Shown: positions 45,543 through 55,231, numbered from the stretch's first letter. The stretch: 64,000 nt of DNA from CALJDF01 sp038121105 (GCA_038121105.1 JAYONB010000005.1:1-64000); one strand, 5' to 3'. Numbers and translations: made by a program. Notes: generated by a model not told the origin, from the sequence alone.

Positions 45543-46322
45543 GTGGGCCCCGACATCGCACAACAATTGTGGGAAGCGCGCCAGGCAGGGCGCACCGTCA
45601 GCGCGGACGCTTTGGGCATGATCTCCGACCAAACCGCCGCCTATGCGTTGCAAACCGCCATGACGACGTTGTCGGGCGCGGCGATCGTTGGCTGGAAGCT
45701 CGGCGCCACCAGCGCGGCCTCGCAAAAAGCCCTCGGCCTCAGCGGGCCGTTCTATGGCCCGCTGCTCGCGCCGTTCTGTTTGGACCCCGGCGCGACGGTC
45801 TTCGGGGTCACGTCATTCGGGCCGGGCGGCGAGGGCGAGTTTGCCTTGGTCATCGGCGAGGATCTCGCGCCACGCGCCACACCCTATACCGAGGACGACG
45901 TGGCCGCCGCCGTGGCCGCGGCCTGTCCCGCGCTCGAGATTGCCGGCACCCGCCTCACCGGCGGCGTGCTGGGCGCCGACCCGTGCCACCTGATTGCGGA
46001 CGATGCCGCCAATGCGGCCTTCATCGCCGGATCGCCCGTCGAAGATTGGCAAGATCTCGATCTCGCCGCGCAAACCGCCGTCCTTACCGTCAACGGAATC
46101 GAAAAAGGCAAAGGCACCGGGGCCGATGCGCTGGGCGGCCCGCTCACCGCGCTGACATGGTTCGTCAACGAACGTTGCGGCCAAGGCCGCACCGTCAACG
46201 CCGGCGACATCGTCACCACCGGGACATGTACGGGGTTCGTCCCGCTTGCGCCGGGCGACGAGGTCGTGCTCGACTGCGGCGCGCTCGGCCACGTCAGCGC
46301 GACGGTCGGCGAGGCGGCCTAG
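45543..46322 (+). CDS. 2-keto-4-pentenoate hydratase/fumarylacetoacetate hydrolase superfamily protein
   Basis: This 259-residue protein carries GWKLGAT and ALEIAGTRL, with the acidic metal ligands in GEGEFALVIGE, all typical of the hydratase/decarboxylase branch (MhpD, NahK-like). Such enzymes add water to or decarboxylate 2-oxo-dienoates from aromatic meta-cleavage. It starts at GTG 45543, 2 bases after the small gene's stop. The upstream-open frame crosses other genes and is not real. It converges on the DUF2461 gene with a 4-base overlap. Confidence 0.88.
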   Translation: MGPDIAQQLWEARQAGRTVSADALGMISDQTAAYALQTAMTTLSGAAIVGWKLGATSAASQKALGLSGPFYGPLLAPFCLDPGATVFGVTSFGPGGEGEFALVIGEDLAPRATPYTEDDVAAAVAAACPALEIAGTRLTGGVLGADPCHLIADDAANAAFIAGSPVEDWQDLDLAAQTAVLTVNGIEKGKGTGADALGGPLTALTWFVNERCGQGRTVNAGDIVTTGTCTGFVPLAPGDEVVLDCGALGHVSATVGEAA

Positions 46323-47008
46323 CCGATCGCCTCCACCAGCCACTGCTGCAGCGGCCACACCTGTTTGTAGACCTTGATGCAATAGTCCGTCGCCGCCGCG
46401 GTGTGCATCTCCTTGGGTACCTTTGTGGTGAACCCGAAATACAGCGCGTTGTGGCGCAGCAAATCCGCATTGGCGTGGTCGGCATCGAAACCGCGCGGCA
46501 CTTTCTTGTAATGACCGCCGCCGATGTCGATGCCCCTCAGCTTGGCGATTTTGTCGTAGGCCTTGCGCCCGGCCGGGCCCTTCTTGGGATCGACCAGCGC
46601 CGCACGATAGGCCGCCAACTGTTTGGGCCCGAACATGTGCATCCCCGCACCCAGCGTGATCGAGTCCCCGCTTAGGCCGAAGTAGAACCCTGGGCATTCG
46701 CGCGATCGCCCGGCACCCTGCCAGAACCACAGCCCCATGTAGGTCTTGTACGGCGTCTTGTCCTTGGAGAAACGCGTGTCGCGGTTGATTCGCATGATCG
46801 AGCCGTTGACCTTCGGCTCGGCATGGATGTCGGGCGAAATCTTGGCCAGCTTCGGCCCCATCGCCGCGACGAAGTCCTTGCACGGTTCCAGCAAGCCTTT
46901 CTCGTAGTCGGTGCGGTGTTCGTCGAACCACGCCTTGGTGTTGTTCTTCTGCAATCCTTTGAGAAATTTGGTCGCGGTCTTGGGAAATCCGTCGAATGTC
47001 GCTGCCAT
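46319..47008 (-). CDS. DUF2461 (TIGR02453) family protein
   Basis: This 229-residue protein matches DUF2461: an early FLKGLQKNNTKAWFDEH block, RINRDTRFSKDKTPYKT and a FYFGLSGD strand. Family members are widespread but lack a known function. It stands alone on the minus strand. Confidence 0.92.
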   Translation of the reverse strand: MAATFDGFPKTATKFLKGLQKNNTKAWFDEHRTDYEKGLLEPCKDFVAAMGPKLAKISPDIHAEPKVNGSIMRINRDTRFSKDKTPYKTYMGLWFWQGAGRSRECPGFYFGLSGDSITLGAGMHMFGPKQLAAYRAALVDPKKGPAGRKAYDKIAKLRGIDIGGGHYKKVPRGFDADHANADLLRHNALYFGFTTKVPKEMHTAAATDYCIKVYKQVWPLQQWLVEAIG

Positions 47009-47079
47009 GGCGCCGCTCCTGAAATTCTGCGTTTATATTAGGCCTCAACTTTTCATCGTTTGGCACCACGGGAATCGAC

Positions 47080-47802
47080 ATGATGGCAAAAAGACAGCGA
47101 AGTGCATGCATCGTTGGTGCAGGCGGCGGCATTGGGCGGGCAACCACCGCCCTGCTCGCCGAGCAGGGTTATGCGCCCTTGATCCTGATCGACACAAAGG
47201 AGTCCGGCGTCGACGACCTCGCCGCGGCGCACGGCGGCATCGCCCATCACATCGACCTGCGCGACCCGGTCAGCGTACCGGACGTCTTTGCCGAGGCGCG
47301 CAAGGCGGTGGACCGTCTCGACGCCTATGTGCACCTCTCCGGTGTGGTCGACAACAAGCGTCTCGAGACCACCACGCTCGATCTGTGGAACGAGATCATA
47401 GCGATCAACCTCACGGGCATGTTCGCCTGCGTACAGCAGGCCGACCCCTGGCTTGTCGACGGTGGCCGCGTCGTCATTCTGGGCTCGATGGCGGGCCATG
47501 CCGCCAGCAAGATCACCGGCCCGGCCTACAGCGCCTCCAAAGGCGGCATCGAGGCTTTCACCAAGAAAATCGCGCGCGACTGGGGACCGCGCGGCATCAC
47601 CGCCAATTGCATCGCGCCGGGGCCGATCGACACGCCCATGCTCGACGCCCATCCGCCCGAGCGCATGAAAGAGTCGATGGCCGCCATTCCGATGGGCCGC
47701 CTCGGCAGGCCCGAAGAAGTCGCCGCCCTCATCGGCCACCTCGTTTCGCCCGAAGCGGGCTATACCTCGGGCGCGATCATCAACATTGCGGGAGGGCTCT
47801 AG
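47080..47802 (+). CDS. SDR-family oxidoreductase (FabG-like)
   Basis: This 240-residue short-chain dehydrogenase has GAGGGIGR (13-20), Ser136, Tyr150 and Lys154. The C-terminal ETG-type end reads GAIINIAGGL, as in FabG-like and related dehydrogenases. It reduces or oxidises a hydroxy or oxo group with NAD(P). The substrate is unknown; it is in a region of acid and aromatic catabolism. The ATG at 47080 has no strong ribosome site. Confidence 0.88.
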   Translation: MMAKRQRSACIVGAGGGIGRATTALLAEQGYAPLILIDTKESGVDDLAAAHGGIAHHIDLRDPVSVPDVFAEARKAVDRLDAYVHLSGVVDNKRLETTTLDLWNEIIAINLTGMFACVQQADPWLVDGGRVVILGSMAGHAASKITGPAYSASKGGIEAFTKKIARDWGPRGITANCIAPGPIDTPMLDAHPPERMKESMAAIPMGRLGRPEEVAALIGHLVSPEAGYTSGAIINIAGGL

Positions 47803-47820
47803 GCGCGCGCCCCGCCCGTG

Positions 47821-47836
47821 ATTGTCTTGTGACAAT
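47821..47836. promoter_or_regulatory. Small inverted repeat before the YHS gene
   Basis: ATTGTC-TTGT-GACAAT is a 6-bp perfect inverted repeat 40 bases before the chosen YHS start. It could be an operator or part of a weak terminator for the SDR gene; nothing else supports either. Confidence 0.3.
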
Positions 47837-47876
47837 TTCCCCCTAGATGACGATCCAAGAGAAAATGGAGCGTGCC

Positions 47877-48344
47877 ATGCAATTCTTGTCCCGATTCGTC
47901 GCCGTCCTGGCGGTTGCCCTATTCACCAGCCTCGGCGCCACCCACGCCCTTGCCCAAGGGACGGTGTTCAATCAAAGCGGGGGGACGGCGATCAAAGGAT
48001 ACGATCCCGTCGCCTATTTCACCCAAAGCGACGCGGTCAAAGGCGCCGAAGAGCACAGCCACATGTGGCAGGGCGTGAAGTGGCTCTTCGCCACGGCCGC
48101 CAATCGCGATGCCTTCGCCGCCGAACCGGAGAAGTTCGCCCCCCAGTACGGCGGCTATTGTTCCTATGCGATGTCGCGCGACTACGTCGCCGACATCACG
48201 CCCACGGCCTGGAAAGTGGTCGACGGCAAGCTCTACCTCAACAATTCCAAGGCCGTGCATTTGTGGTGGCAGGCCGATATCCCGAGCAACATCAGCAAGG
48301 CGGACGCCAACTGGCCGGGCCAAAAGGAAAAGCTCGCGCAGTAG
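47877..48344 (+). CDS. Secreted YHS-domain protein
   Basis: This 155-residue protein has a signal peptide ending at ALAQ and a YHS domain with GYDPVAYF, the GGYCSYAM segment and KLYLNNSK. YHS domains bind copper or other metals in related proteins. The start at ATG 47877 was chosen because GGAG lies 7 bases before it and a clean signal peptide follows. ATGs at 47847 and 47865 are in frame but give an unusual charged extension. The GloB-like gene follows 58 bases downstream. Confidence 0.85.
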   Translation: MQFLSRFVAVLAVALFTSLGATHALAQGTVFNQSGGTAIKGYDPVAYFTQSDAVKGAEEHSHMWQGVKWLFATAANRDAFAAEPEKFAPQYGGYCSYAMSRDYVADITPTAWKVVDGKLYLNNSKAVHLWWQADIPSNISKADANWPGQKEKLAQ

Positions 48345-48402
48345 CGATTTCACCCGCCCCGCGCCGCGCGCTAAGGTGCGTCCATAGCGAAAGGACGCGC
48401 CC

Positions 48403-49194
48403 GTGATTGTCGAACAAATCTGGACTGCCAACGACTACCGCAACTTCAACTACCTGATCGCCTGCCCCGAAACCGGCGAGGCGATGGCGATCGATCCGCT
48501 GGATCACGAAAAATGCCTGGCCCGCGCCAAAGACAAGGGCTGGACCATCACCCAGGTGCTCAACACCCACGAGCATGGCGATCACATCGGCGGCAACAAA
48601 CAGGTCGTTGCGGCGACCGGCGCCAAGCTTCTCGCCCATGCCAACGCCAAAGACAAAATCCCCGGCATCGATGTCGGGCTCGGCGCGGGCGACGTCGTCA
48701 AAGTCGGCAAGACGGTCGAACTGGAATCGCTCGACACCCCGGGCCATACCATGAGCCACGTGTGCCTGCTGTCGCACACCGATCAGCCCGCGTTGTTTTG
48801 CGGCGACACGTTGTTCAACGCCGGTGCCGGCAACTGCAAAGGCGGCGGCCACCCGGTCGAGCTTTACGCCACTTTCACCGGTCAACTCGACAAGCTGCCG
48901 GACGAAACGCTGATCTATCCGGGCCACGACTACATCGCCAACAACCTCGAGTTCACGCTCGATCGCGAACCCGATAACGCGCGCGCCAAAATCCTGCTGG
49001 GCGAACTCGAGGGCCAAGACCTCGACCAGGCCTTCGTGACGACCCTCGCGCTGGAAAAAGAGGTCAACACCTTCTTCCGCCTGCACTCGCCGACCGTTGT
49101 CGAAAAGCTGCGCGAGGCCTATCCCGATCTGCCGGCCGACCCGTCGGCGCAAGATATCTTCGTCAAGCTGCGCGAGCTGCGCAACAGCTGGTAG
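48403..49194 (+). CDS. Glyoxalase II-like hydroxyacylglutathione hydrolase
   Basis: This 263-residue metallo-beta-lactamase-fold protein has THEHGDH (His56, His58, Asp60, His61), PGHTMSHVC and the C-terminal region that holds glutathione thioesters in glyoxalase II. It converts S-D-lactoylglutathione or related thioesters to the free acid and glutathione. The start is GTG 48403. It is distinct from the Blh-like hydrolase at 2435-3298. The maleylacetate reductase gene follows 11 bases later. Confidence 0.92.
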   Translation: MIVEQIWTANDYRNFNYLIACPETGEAMAIDPLDHEKCLARAKDKGWTITQVLNTHEHGDHIGGNKQVVAATGAKLLAHANAKDKIPGIDVGLGAGDVVKVGKTVELESLDTPGHTMSHVCLLSHTDQPALFCGDTLFNAGAGNCKGGGHPVELYATFTGQLDKLPDETLIYPGHDYIANNLEFTLDREPDNARAKILLGELEGQDLDQAFVTTLALEKEVNTFFRLHSPTVVEKLREAYPDLPADPSAQDIFVKLRELRNSW

Positions 49195-49205
49195 GCGGAT
49201 CCCGC

Positions 49206-50267
49206 GTGGAGGGCTTCACCTACGACGCGCTCCCCATGCATGTGGTCTTCGAGGCCGGCGCGCTCGCGCGTCTGCCCGACGAGGCCGCGCGGCTTTCGCT
49301 CAACCGCGTTCTGGTTGTCTCGACGCCGGGGCAGCAGGCCTTCGGGACCCGCGCCGCCGACCTCTTGGGCGCGCGCGCCGTTGGCCTCCATGCCAAAGCG
49401 CGCATGCATGTCCCGTCCGCGATCGCCGCCACGGCGGTGCGTCGCGCGCAAACCGACAACGCGGATGGCGTGGTGGCTGTCGGCGGCGGCTCGGCGATCG
49501 GGCTCGGCAAAATCATCGCGCGCGACACCGGCCTACCCATGCTCGCGATCCCCACCACCTATTCGGGTTCCGAGATGACGCCGATCTGGGGGCTCACCGA
49601 AGACGGCGTCAAAACCACCGGGCGCGATTCCAAGGTTTTGCCCAAAGGCGTGATCTACGATCCCGAACTCACCGTCGGCTTGCCGCCGGGGGTCACCGCG
49701 ACCAGCGGTATGAACGCCATGGCCCATGCGGTGGAGGCGCTTTATGCCGTCGACGCCAATCCCATCACCTCGACGATGGCCGAACAGGCGATCGCGACGT
49801 TGGCCCGCGGCCTGCCGCGCGTCATGGAAACCCCGGCCAATCTCGATGCCCGCTCCGACGCGCTCTACGGCGCGTGGCTTGCCGGTGCGGTGCTCGGCAC
49901 CGTCGGCATGGCGCTCCATCACAAGCTGTGTCACACGCTGGGCGGCACCTTCGATCTGCCCCATGCCGGCGTGCATACCGTCATCCTGCCGCATGCCGCG
50001 GCCTACAACGCCGCCGCCGCCCCCGAGGCGATGGCGCGCATCGCCGCCGCTTTGGGGTCGCGCGACGCGCCCGGTGGCTTGTTCGACCTCGCCAGCGGGC
50101 TCGATGCGCCGATGAGCCTCGCCGTGCTCGGCATGAAAGAATCCGACCTCGACCGCGCCGCCGACCTCGCGGTCGCCTCGCCCTATCCCAACCCCGCACC
50201 GATCAGGCGCGAGCGCATCCGCACGCTGCTGGACGACGCCTTCCACGGCCGGCGCCCGCCGGCCTGA
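49206..50267 (+). CDS. Maleylacetate reductase (iron-containing alcohol dehydrogenase family)
   Basis: This 353-residue protein has the NAD-binding GGGSAIGLGK and the conserved LCHTLGGTF and HAGVHTVILPHAAAYN histidine blocks of maleylacetate reductases. These reduce maleylacetate to 3-oxoadipate at the end of hydroxyquinol and chlorocatechol degradation. No hydroxyquinol 1,2-dioxygenase gene is in the window. It begins at GTG 49206, 11 bases after the GloB-like stop, so it is likely in the same transcript. Confidence 0.92.
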   Translation: MEGFTYDALPMHVVFEAGALARLPDEAARLSLNRVLVVSTPGQQAFGTRAADLLGARAVGLHAKARMHVPSAIAATAVRRAQTDNADGVVAVGGGSAIGLGKIIARDTGLPMLAIPTTYSGSEMTPIWGLTEDGVKTTGRDSKVLPKGVIYDPELTVGLPPGVTATSGMNAMAHAVEALYAVDANPITSTMAEQAIATLARGLPRVMETPANLDARSDALYGAWLAGAVLGTVGMALHHKLCHTLGGTFDLPHAGVHTVILPHAAAYNAAAAPEAMARIAAALGSRDAPGGLFDLASGLDAPMSLAVLGMKESDLDRAADLAVASPYPNPAPIRRERIRTLLDDAFHGRRPPA

Positions 50268-50304
50268 AACCCCCGCCCGTCACGAGTATTCGTGTTGTTG
50301 AATT

Positions 50305-52629
50305 CTACGCCCGCGCCTTGCGCAACCGGCTGATCATCGGTGGCGGCGTAAAGGCGCGCACCGGCGGCGGCGTCCCCTCGAACCGTTCGACCTCCACCAG
50401 CGCGGAGTGCGCGCTGGAGCCTTGCGCCAGCTTCGACGTGCCCTTGTCCAACGTCAGCACGTTGGGATTGCCGTGCGCATCCAGCCCGCCGGGTTCCACC
50501 GGGTCGTACCAAGCTCCGGTCGGCAGCTGCACCACCGATCGTTGCACCGCCTCGCTAATCACCGCACCGGCAAGGCACGCGCCGCGCGCGTTGAACACGC
50601 GCACGATCGTCCCGTCTTCGATGCCGCGCGCCGCCGCATCCTCGGGGTGGATCATGATCGCTTCGCGGCCCTGCACTTTGCTGGCTTGCGCATACCCGCC
50701 GTTGTCGAACTGGCTGTGCAATCGCGTACGCGGTTGGTTCGAGACCAAGTGCAGCGGAAATTCTTTGGCTTTGTCGGAGCCCAACCATTCCACCGGTTCC
50801 ATCCACGTCGGGTGCGGCGGGCAATCGTCATAGTCGAACGCGGCAATGGTCTCGGAAAAAATCTCGATCTTGCCGCTCGGCGTTTTCAATGCCGCCGCAT
50901 CGGGATCGTTGCGAAAGTCCTCGAACAACGTGATCGCCACATCGTCGACGGGCATTTCAAGCTCGCCGTCGGCCCAAAACGCTTCGAACTCGGGCAACTC
51001 GACATTTCGTTCGGCGCTCGATTGGCGAAACCGATTGTAGAGATAGCGCAGCCACGCCATTTCATCGCGCCCTTCGTTGTAGGCCTCGCGCACCCCGAAC
51101 CGCTCGGCCAGCCCGCCGAAAATGTCGAAGTCGCTGCGCGCCTCGCCGACCGGGTCGACGGCCTGCTGCATGGCAAAAAGAAACCGGTCGGAATAGGCGC
51201 TGCCGATGTCGTTGCGTTCCAACGACGTGGTGGCCGGAAACACGATATCGGCGTGGCGTGCCAAGCTGGTCCACCACGGCTCGTTGACGATCACCGTCTC
51301 GGGCTTTTGCCACGCCGTCACCAACCGATTGAGGTCTTGGTGATGGTGGAACGGATTGCCGCCGCACCAATAGATCATCCGCGTATCGGGAAACGTCACC
51401 TTTTGGCCGTTGTAATCGATGGTCCCGCCGGGGTTCAGCAACATATCGGCAATCCGCGCTACCGGAATAAAGCGGTCGAGCGGGCTTGAGCCGGCGGTCA
51501 AATGCGGCCCCGCGATCTTGGGCTCCACGCTGCCCACGTTCGAGACCGCGCCATAGCCGAACCCAAAGCCGCCCCCCGGCAAGCCGATCTGTCCCAGCAT
51601 CGCGGCCAAAGTGATCAACATCCAATAGGGTTGTTCGCCGTGATCGCCGCGCTGCAGCGACCAGGCCGCCGTCAGCATCGTGCGCCCCGCCGCCATGCGC
51701 CGCGCCAGCGCGCGGATCTCTTCCGCACGCAGTCCCGAAATCTCGGCCGCCCACGCCGCACTTTTGGCGACCCCGTCGGTTTCGCCCATGACATAGGGTT
51801 TGAAGCGCTCGAACCCCACGGCATAGCGCGCCAAGAACGCCTCGTCGTGCAGCCCTTCCGCAATTAGCGTATGCGCCAGCCCCAGCATCACGGCGGTATC
51901 GGTATTGGGGCGCGGCGTTAGCCATTCGGCATGGGCAAGCTTGGCAATGTCCTCGCGTACCGGCCCGATATTGACGAACGCGACGCCCTTGTCGTGGCAG
52001 GTCTTCAGCCAGGACGACGTCCGATGTCGCCCCACACCGCCACCGTCGATCTGCGCGTTCTTCAGCGGCACCCCGCCGAAGGCCACCATCAGGTCGGTGT
52101 GTTCCGCAATCACCGACCACGAGGTCATGTTCCGATAGACCTCGTTCCAACTCCCCACGACATGCGGCACGATCGTGTCGGCGGCGGCCAAGCTGTAGGA
52201 CTGCACCGATTTCACGTTGCCGCCGATCAGATTGAAAAACCGCCGCAGGTGCGTTTGCGCATGGTGAAAGCACCCCGCGCTGGCCCACCCGTAACTGCCG
52301 GCGTAAATCGCGTCGTTGCCGTGGGTTTCGCGTACGCGCGCGATATCTTCCGCGGCCAACTCAAGCGCACGGTCCCACGACACCGGCACGAACGGATCGA
52401 CCCCGCGGTTGCCCTTGGCGTCGCCGGGCCCGTTTTCCAACCAGCCGGCGCGCACCATCGGTTGGCGAATGCGCAGATCGTCCTGGATCGCTTGCACCAT
52501 CCCCGGCCCGATGGGCGAAGGGTCGGGGTCGGCCGCGATCGGCGTCAGCGATGTGAGTTCGCCGTCGACGACGGTCGCGTCGTAGGCGCCCCAATGGGTC
52601 GCGGTGCGAAAGGTGGCCGGTGGGCTCAT
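50305..52629 (-). CDS. Molybdopterin-dependent oxidoreductase, BisC/TorA/DorA type
   Basis: This 774-residue protein is of the DMSO reductase family with a single polypeptide bearing bis-MGD. GSYGWASAG (111-119) puts Ser117 as the molybdenum ligand, as in DMSO and TMAO reductases and biotin sulfoxide reductase. There is no twin-arginine signal and no N-terminal iron-sulfur motif, so it is probably cytoplasmic and BisC-like, reducing S- or N-oxides. The electron donor is not encoded nearby. The flavoprotein gene lies 26 bases upstream, in the same direction. Confidence 0.93.
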   Translation of the reverse strand: MSPPATFRTATHWGAYDATVVDGELTSLTPIAADPDPSPIGPGMVQAIQDDLRIRQPMVRAGWLENGPGDAKGNRGVDPFVPVSWDRALELAAEDIARVRETHGNDAIYAGSYGWASAGCFHHAQTHLRRFFNLIGGNVKSVQSYSLAAADTIVPHVVGSWNEVYRNMTSWSVIAEHTDLMVAFGGVPLKNAQIDGGGVGRHRTSSWLKTCHDKGVAFVNIGPVREDIAKLAHAEWLTPRPNTDTAVMLGLAHTLIAEGLHDEAFLARYAVGFERFKPYVMGETDGVAKSAAWAAEISGLRAEEIRALARRMAAGRTMLTAAWSLQRGDHGEQPYWMLITLAAMLGQIGLPGGGFGFGYGAVSNVGSVEPKIAGPHLTAGSSPLDRFIPVARIADMLLNPGGTIDYNGQKVTFPDTRMIYWCGGNPFHHHQDLNRLVTAWQKPETVIVNEPWWTSLARHADIVFPATTSLERNDIGSAYSDRFLFAMQQAVDPVGEARSDFDIFGGLAERFGVREAYNEGRDEMAWLRYLYNRFRQSSAERNVELPEFEAFWADGELEMPVDDVAITLFEDFRNDPDAAALKTPSGKIEIFSETIAAFDYDDCPPHPTWMEPVEWLGSDKAKEFPLHLVSNQPRTRLHSQFDNGGYAQASKVQGREAIMIHPEDAAARGIEDGTIVRVFNARGACLAGAVISEAVQRSVVQLPTGAWYDPVEPGGLDAHGNPNVLTLDKGTSKLAQGSSAHSALVEVERFEGTPPPVRAFTPPPMISRLRKARA

Positions 52630-52655
52630 GGCCCGTATCCTAGCAGCGTGGCGGC

Positions 52656-53849
52656 TCAGAAATAGGGGTTGCCGGACTCCAACCCAAGACTGGCGCGGCC
52701 GAAGGGCAGGGCGTTGGGCTCCCACGACATCAACCCGTGCGAGGCCAAGGCGTTCATGTCGCGCGCCCGCATCTGCACGGGGTGATCGTCTTTTTGTCCC
52801 GGCACCCCCATTGCCATCACCAAACGATCGACCGCGCGCCGACACAATTGGGCGGCAAAAGCGACGTTCCGTTTGAACCGTACTCGCTGCATCCGGTCCA
52901 ACACGCCGCCTGCGCGGCCCACCGCGTTGATCTCGTCAAGATCGGCGGCGATCAGGTGCCGCGCCGCATCGATCTCGGCCGCGGCTTCCGCGATCTTCAA
53001 TTGCAATGGTGCATGTTCGGCCAATTTGTCGGCCGACAAGACGCCCATGCGTCCTTGGATCGAGGCGAGATAAGCGTCCAACGCCCCCTGTGCCACCCCG
53101 AAACACGGCCCGATCGTCGTGAACGAGCCCACCCCCATCATCGGCAGCTTGTAGAGGTGCGAGGCGTTCACTGCCGTCCCCGGTGCGGTCCCTTGGTTGG
53201 CGTCGTCGAATCCCAGTTCGCGGTGCTTCGGTACGACCGCGTCCGCGATTTTCAAGTCGTTCGTCCCAGTCCCCTTCAATCCGCTCGCATGCCAGGTGTC
53301 CAGCACCTCGATGTCGCCGCGCGGCACCAACACGGTCGTCATGCGCGGCGCATCGCCACCCTCGTCGACCGGGATCAGCACGATCACCCAATCGGCATGG
53401 TCGATCCCGCTCGCGTAATGCCAGGTGCCGTTGATCCGATAGCCGTCGTTTTCCGGCACCGCGGTGACATCGGAATGGGCATAGGCCGAACACACGATGG
53501 CATCCGGATCGACGCCCCACACGTCGTCTTGCGCCGCGGCGGCGAACATCCCAACGATCCAATGATGGCTCGCCACCACGCTGGCGATCCACGCCGACGA
53601 CGCACACCCTTCCGCCAGCTTCGCCGACACATGCACCAACGCCCCGAAGTCGAGCTCATACCCGCCGCACCGCGCCGGCTGCTGCACCCGAAAGAACCCG
53701 CCGGCCTTAAAATCGGCGATCGTCGCGTCGGGCAGTTTGCGCAGCGCGTTGGTTTCGGCGGCACGGGCTTCAAGCGCGGGCACCAAAGCACCGGCGCGCG
53801 CGATCAAGTCGTCGAGCGTGGCCGTGTCGGTGTTCTGGGCGGTCGTCAT
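52656..53849 (-). CDS. Acyl-CoA dehydrogenase-fold flavoprotein, HpaB/DszC/SfnC-like monooxygenase
   Basis: This 397-residue protein has the acyl-CoA dehydrogenase fold with SSAWIASVVASHHWIVG and the YRINGTWHYASG strand, as in flavin-dependent monooxygenases (p-hydroxyphenylacetate hydroxylase component, DszC, SfnC) rather than CoA-ester dehydrogenases. These use reduced flavin from a separate reductase to oxygenate aromatic or sulfur compounds. No flavin reductase gene lies nearby. It precedes the molybdoenzyme by 26 bases; an S-oxidation/S-oxide reduction pairing is possible. Confidence 0.85.
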   Translation of the reverse strand: MTTAQNTDTATLDDLIARAGALVPALEARAAETNALRKLPDATIADFKAGGFFRVQQPARCGGYELDFGALVHVSAKLAEGCASSAWIASVVASHHWIVGMFAAAAQDDVWGVDPDAIVCSAYAHSDVTAVPENDGYRINGTWHYASGIDHADWVIVLIPVDEGGDAPRMTTVLVPRGDIEVLDTWHASGLKGTGTNDLKIADAVVPKHRELGFDDANQGTAPGTAVNASHLYKLPMMGVGSFTTIGPCFGVAQGALDAYLASIQGRMGVLSADKLAEHAPLQLKIAEAAAEIDAARHLIAADLDEINAVGRAGGVLDRMQRVRFKRNVAFAAQLCRRAVDRLVMAMGVPGQKDDHPVQMRARDMNALASHGLMSWEPNALPFGRASLGLESGNPYF

Positions 53850-53870
53850 GGTCGGTCTAACGGGCGTTCG

Positions 53871-54197
53871 TCAAAGAGAGTTCGCCTCGGAGATGGCATC
53901 GTCGACCTTTTCCCGGATTCGCTGAACGTCATTGTCGGCGTTATCGATATAGGTCCGGACACAATCAAGATAGTAGTCGAGGTCTCTGTTGTATCGGCGA
54001 ACCTCGCGATTGTAGGCGTCGACTTCGTATTGGTCGGTAAACCGAAACGGTTTAATCGGCTTTCCGAACGGCTGCGAACACTGATGGTCGGGATAGCCGC
54101 CGAAGCCAAAATTCGTCCCGCCAAAAACAACGGCGCTCGCCGACGATGCACCCGTAATGATCGAGACGACGATCATTGTTGCTGTCACCTTCCCCAT
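53871..54197 (-). CDS. Small secreted protein of unknown function
   Basis: This 108-residue protein has a signal peptide ending near SASA (about residue 22), then a glycine/phenylalanine-rich stretch (FGGTNFGFGG) and a helical, charged C-terminal half with many Tyr and Asp residues. It looks like a small periplasmic or surface protein. No family is recognised. It lies 21 bases upstream of the flavoprotein gene but may be transcribed separately. Confidence 0.65.
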   Translation of the reverse strand: MGKVTATMIVVSIITGASSASAVVFGGTNFGFGGYPDHQCSQPFGKPIKPFRFTDQYEVDAYNREVRRYNRDLDYYLDCVRTYIDNADNDVQRIREKVDDAISEANSL

Positions 54198-54256
54198 GGT
54201 GCCCCCCTTTGCTCGAGGGCGATCTTAGTCCGATCGGGGATGGGTGATGCAAGAAA

Positions 54257-55231
54257 CTAGCTCACCGTCACCACGACCCGCCCCGTCGCCTTGCGCTGGC
54301 GCAGCGTCTCCATCGCCTCGACCGCTTGTTCCAGCGGATACGTCGCCGAGATCAACGGCTTGAGCTTGCCGTCGGCGTACATCTTGAACAGCTCGTCCAT
54401 GCTGATCGCCAATTTGTCGGGCGCGCGCTCGGTGAAATAGCGCAAGCTGCAGCCCATCGCCGAACGATGCTTCACCAACAGCCGATTCGCCGGAATCTTC
54501 GGCATGCCGCCGACGAAACCGAAAATCAAATAGCGGCCGCCCCACCCCAACGACGACAATGCCGGATCGAACAAATCGCCCGCCACCGGATCGAACACGA
54601 CGTCCACGCCATCGCCGCCAGTCAGTTCGTTGACCCGCGCCTTAAGGTCTTCGTCGCGGTAGTTGATCCCGTGGTCCGCACCATGCGCGGCGGCCACATC
54701 AAGCTTGTCGGCGCTGCTCGCCCCGGCAATCACGGTCGCGCCCATCGCCTTGCTGATCTCGACCGCCGTCAGACCGGTGCCGCCCGAGGCGCCGAGTACC
54801 AAAACCGTTTGCCCGGCCTGCACCTCGCCCTGCCAGCGCAACGCCACGTGCGAGGACACATAGCCCACGTAAAACGCGCCCGCGACCTCCCACGGCATGC
54901 CGTCGGGCACGCGGTAGGTATCTTGCACCCGCGCCACCGCCTGGTCGGCAAAGCCGCCATAGGCCAGCTTGGCCAGCACGCGGTCGCCCACCGCAAACTC
55001 GCTCACGCCCTCGCCGAGCGCCGCCACGGTTCCCGCGGCTTCCAACCCCGGCGCGAACGGGAAGTCCGGCTTGGTTTGATAGTTGCCTTGGGTCATCACG
55101 ATGTCGGCGAAATTGACCGACGCGGCCTTGACGTCCATCAGAATTTCGCCGGGTCCGGCGGCGGGGGGCGCGACATCCTCTAGCTTCAAAACCGAGGGGT
55201 CGCCCCATTCCCGACAAATCACCGCGCGCAT
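54257..55231 (-). CDS. NADPH:quinone oxidoreductase family protein (zinc-free MDR)
   Basis: This 324-residue medium-chain reductase has GASGGTGLTAVE as the NADPH-binding loop and the early EWGDPSVL start of quinone oxidoreductases. It reduces quinones or 2-enals/enones with NADPH. Start ATG 55231 fits the family; an open frame further upstream has no family similarity. It is divergent from the methyltransferase gene. Confidence 0.92.
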   Translation of the reverse strand: MRAVICREWGDPSVLKLEDVAPPAAGPGEILMDVKAASVNFADIVMTQGNYQTKPDFPFAPGLEAAGTVAALGEGVSEFAVGDRVLAKLAYGGFADQAVARVQDTYRVPDGMPWEVAGAFYVGYVSSHVALRWQGEVQAGQTVLVLGASGGTGLTAVEISKAMGATVIAGASSADKLDVAAAHGADHGINYRDEDLKARVNELTGGDGVDVVFDPVAGDLFDPALSSLGWGGRYLIFGFVGGMPKIPANRLLVKHRSAMGCSLRYFTERAPDKLAISMDELFKMYADGKLKPLISATYPLEQAVEAMETLRQRKATGRVVVTVS

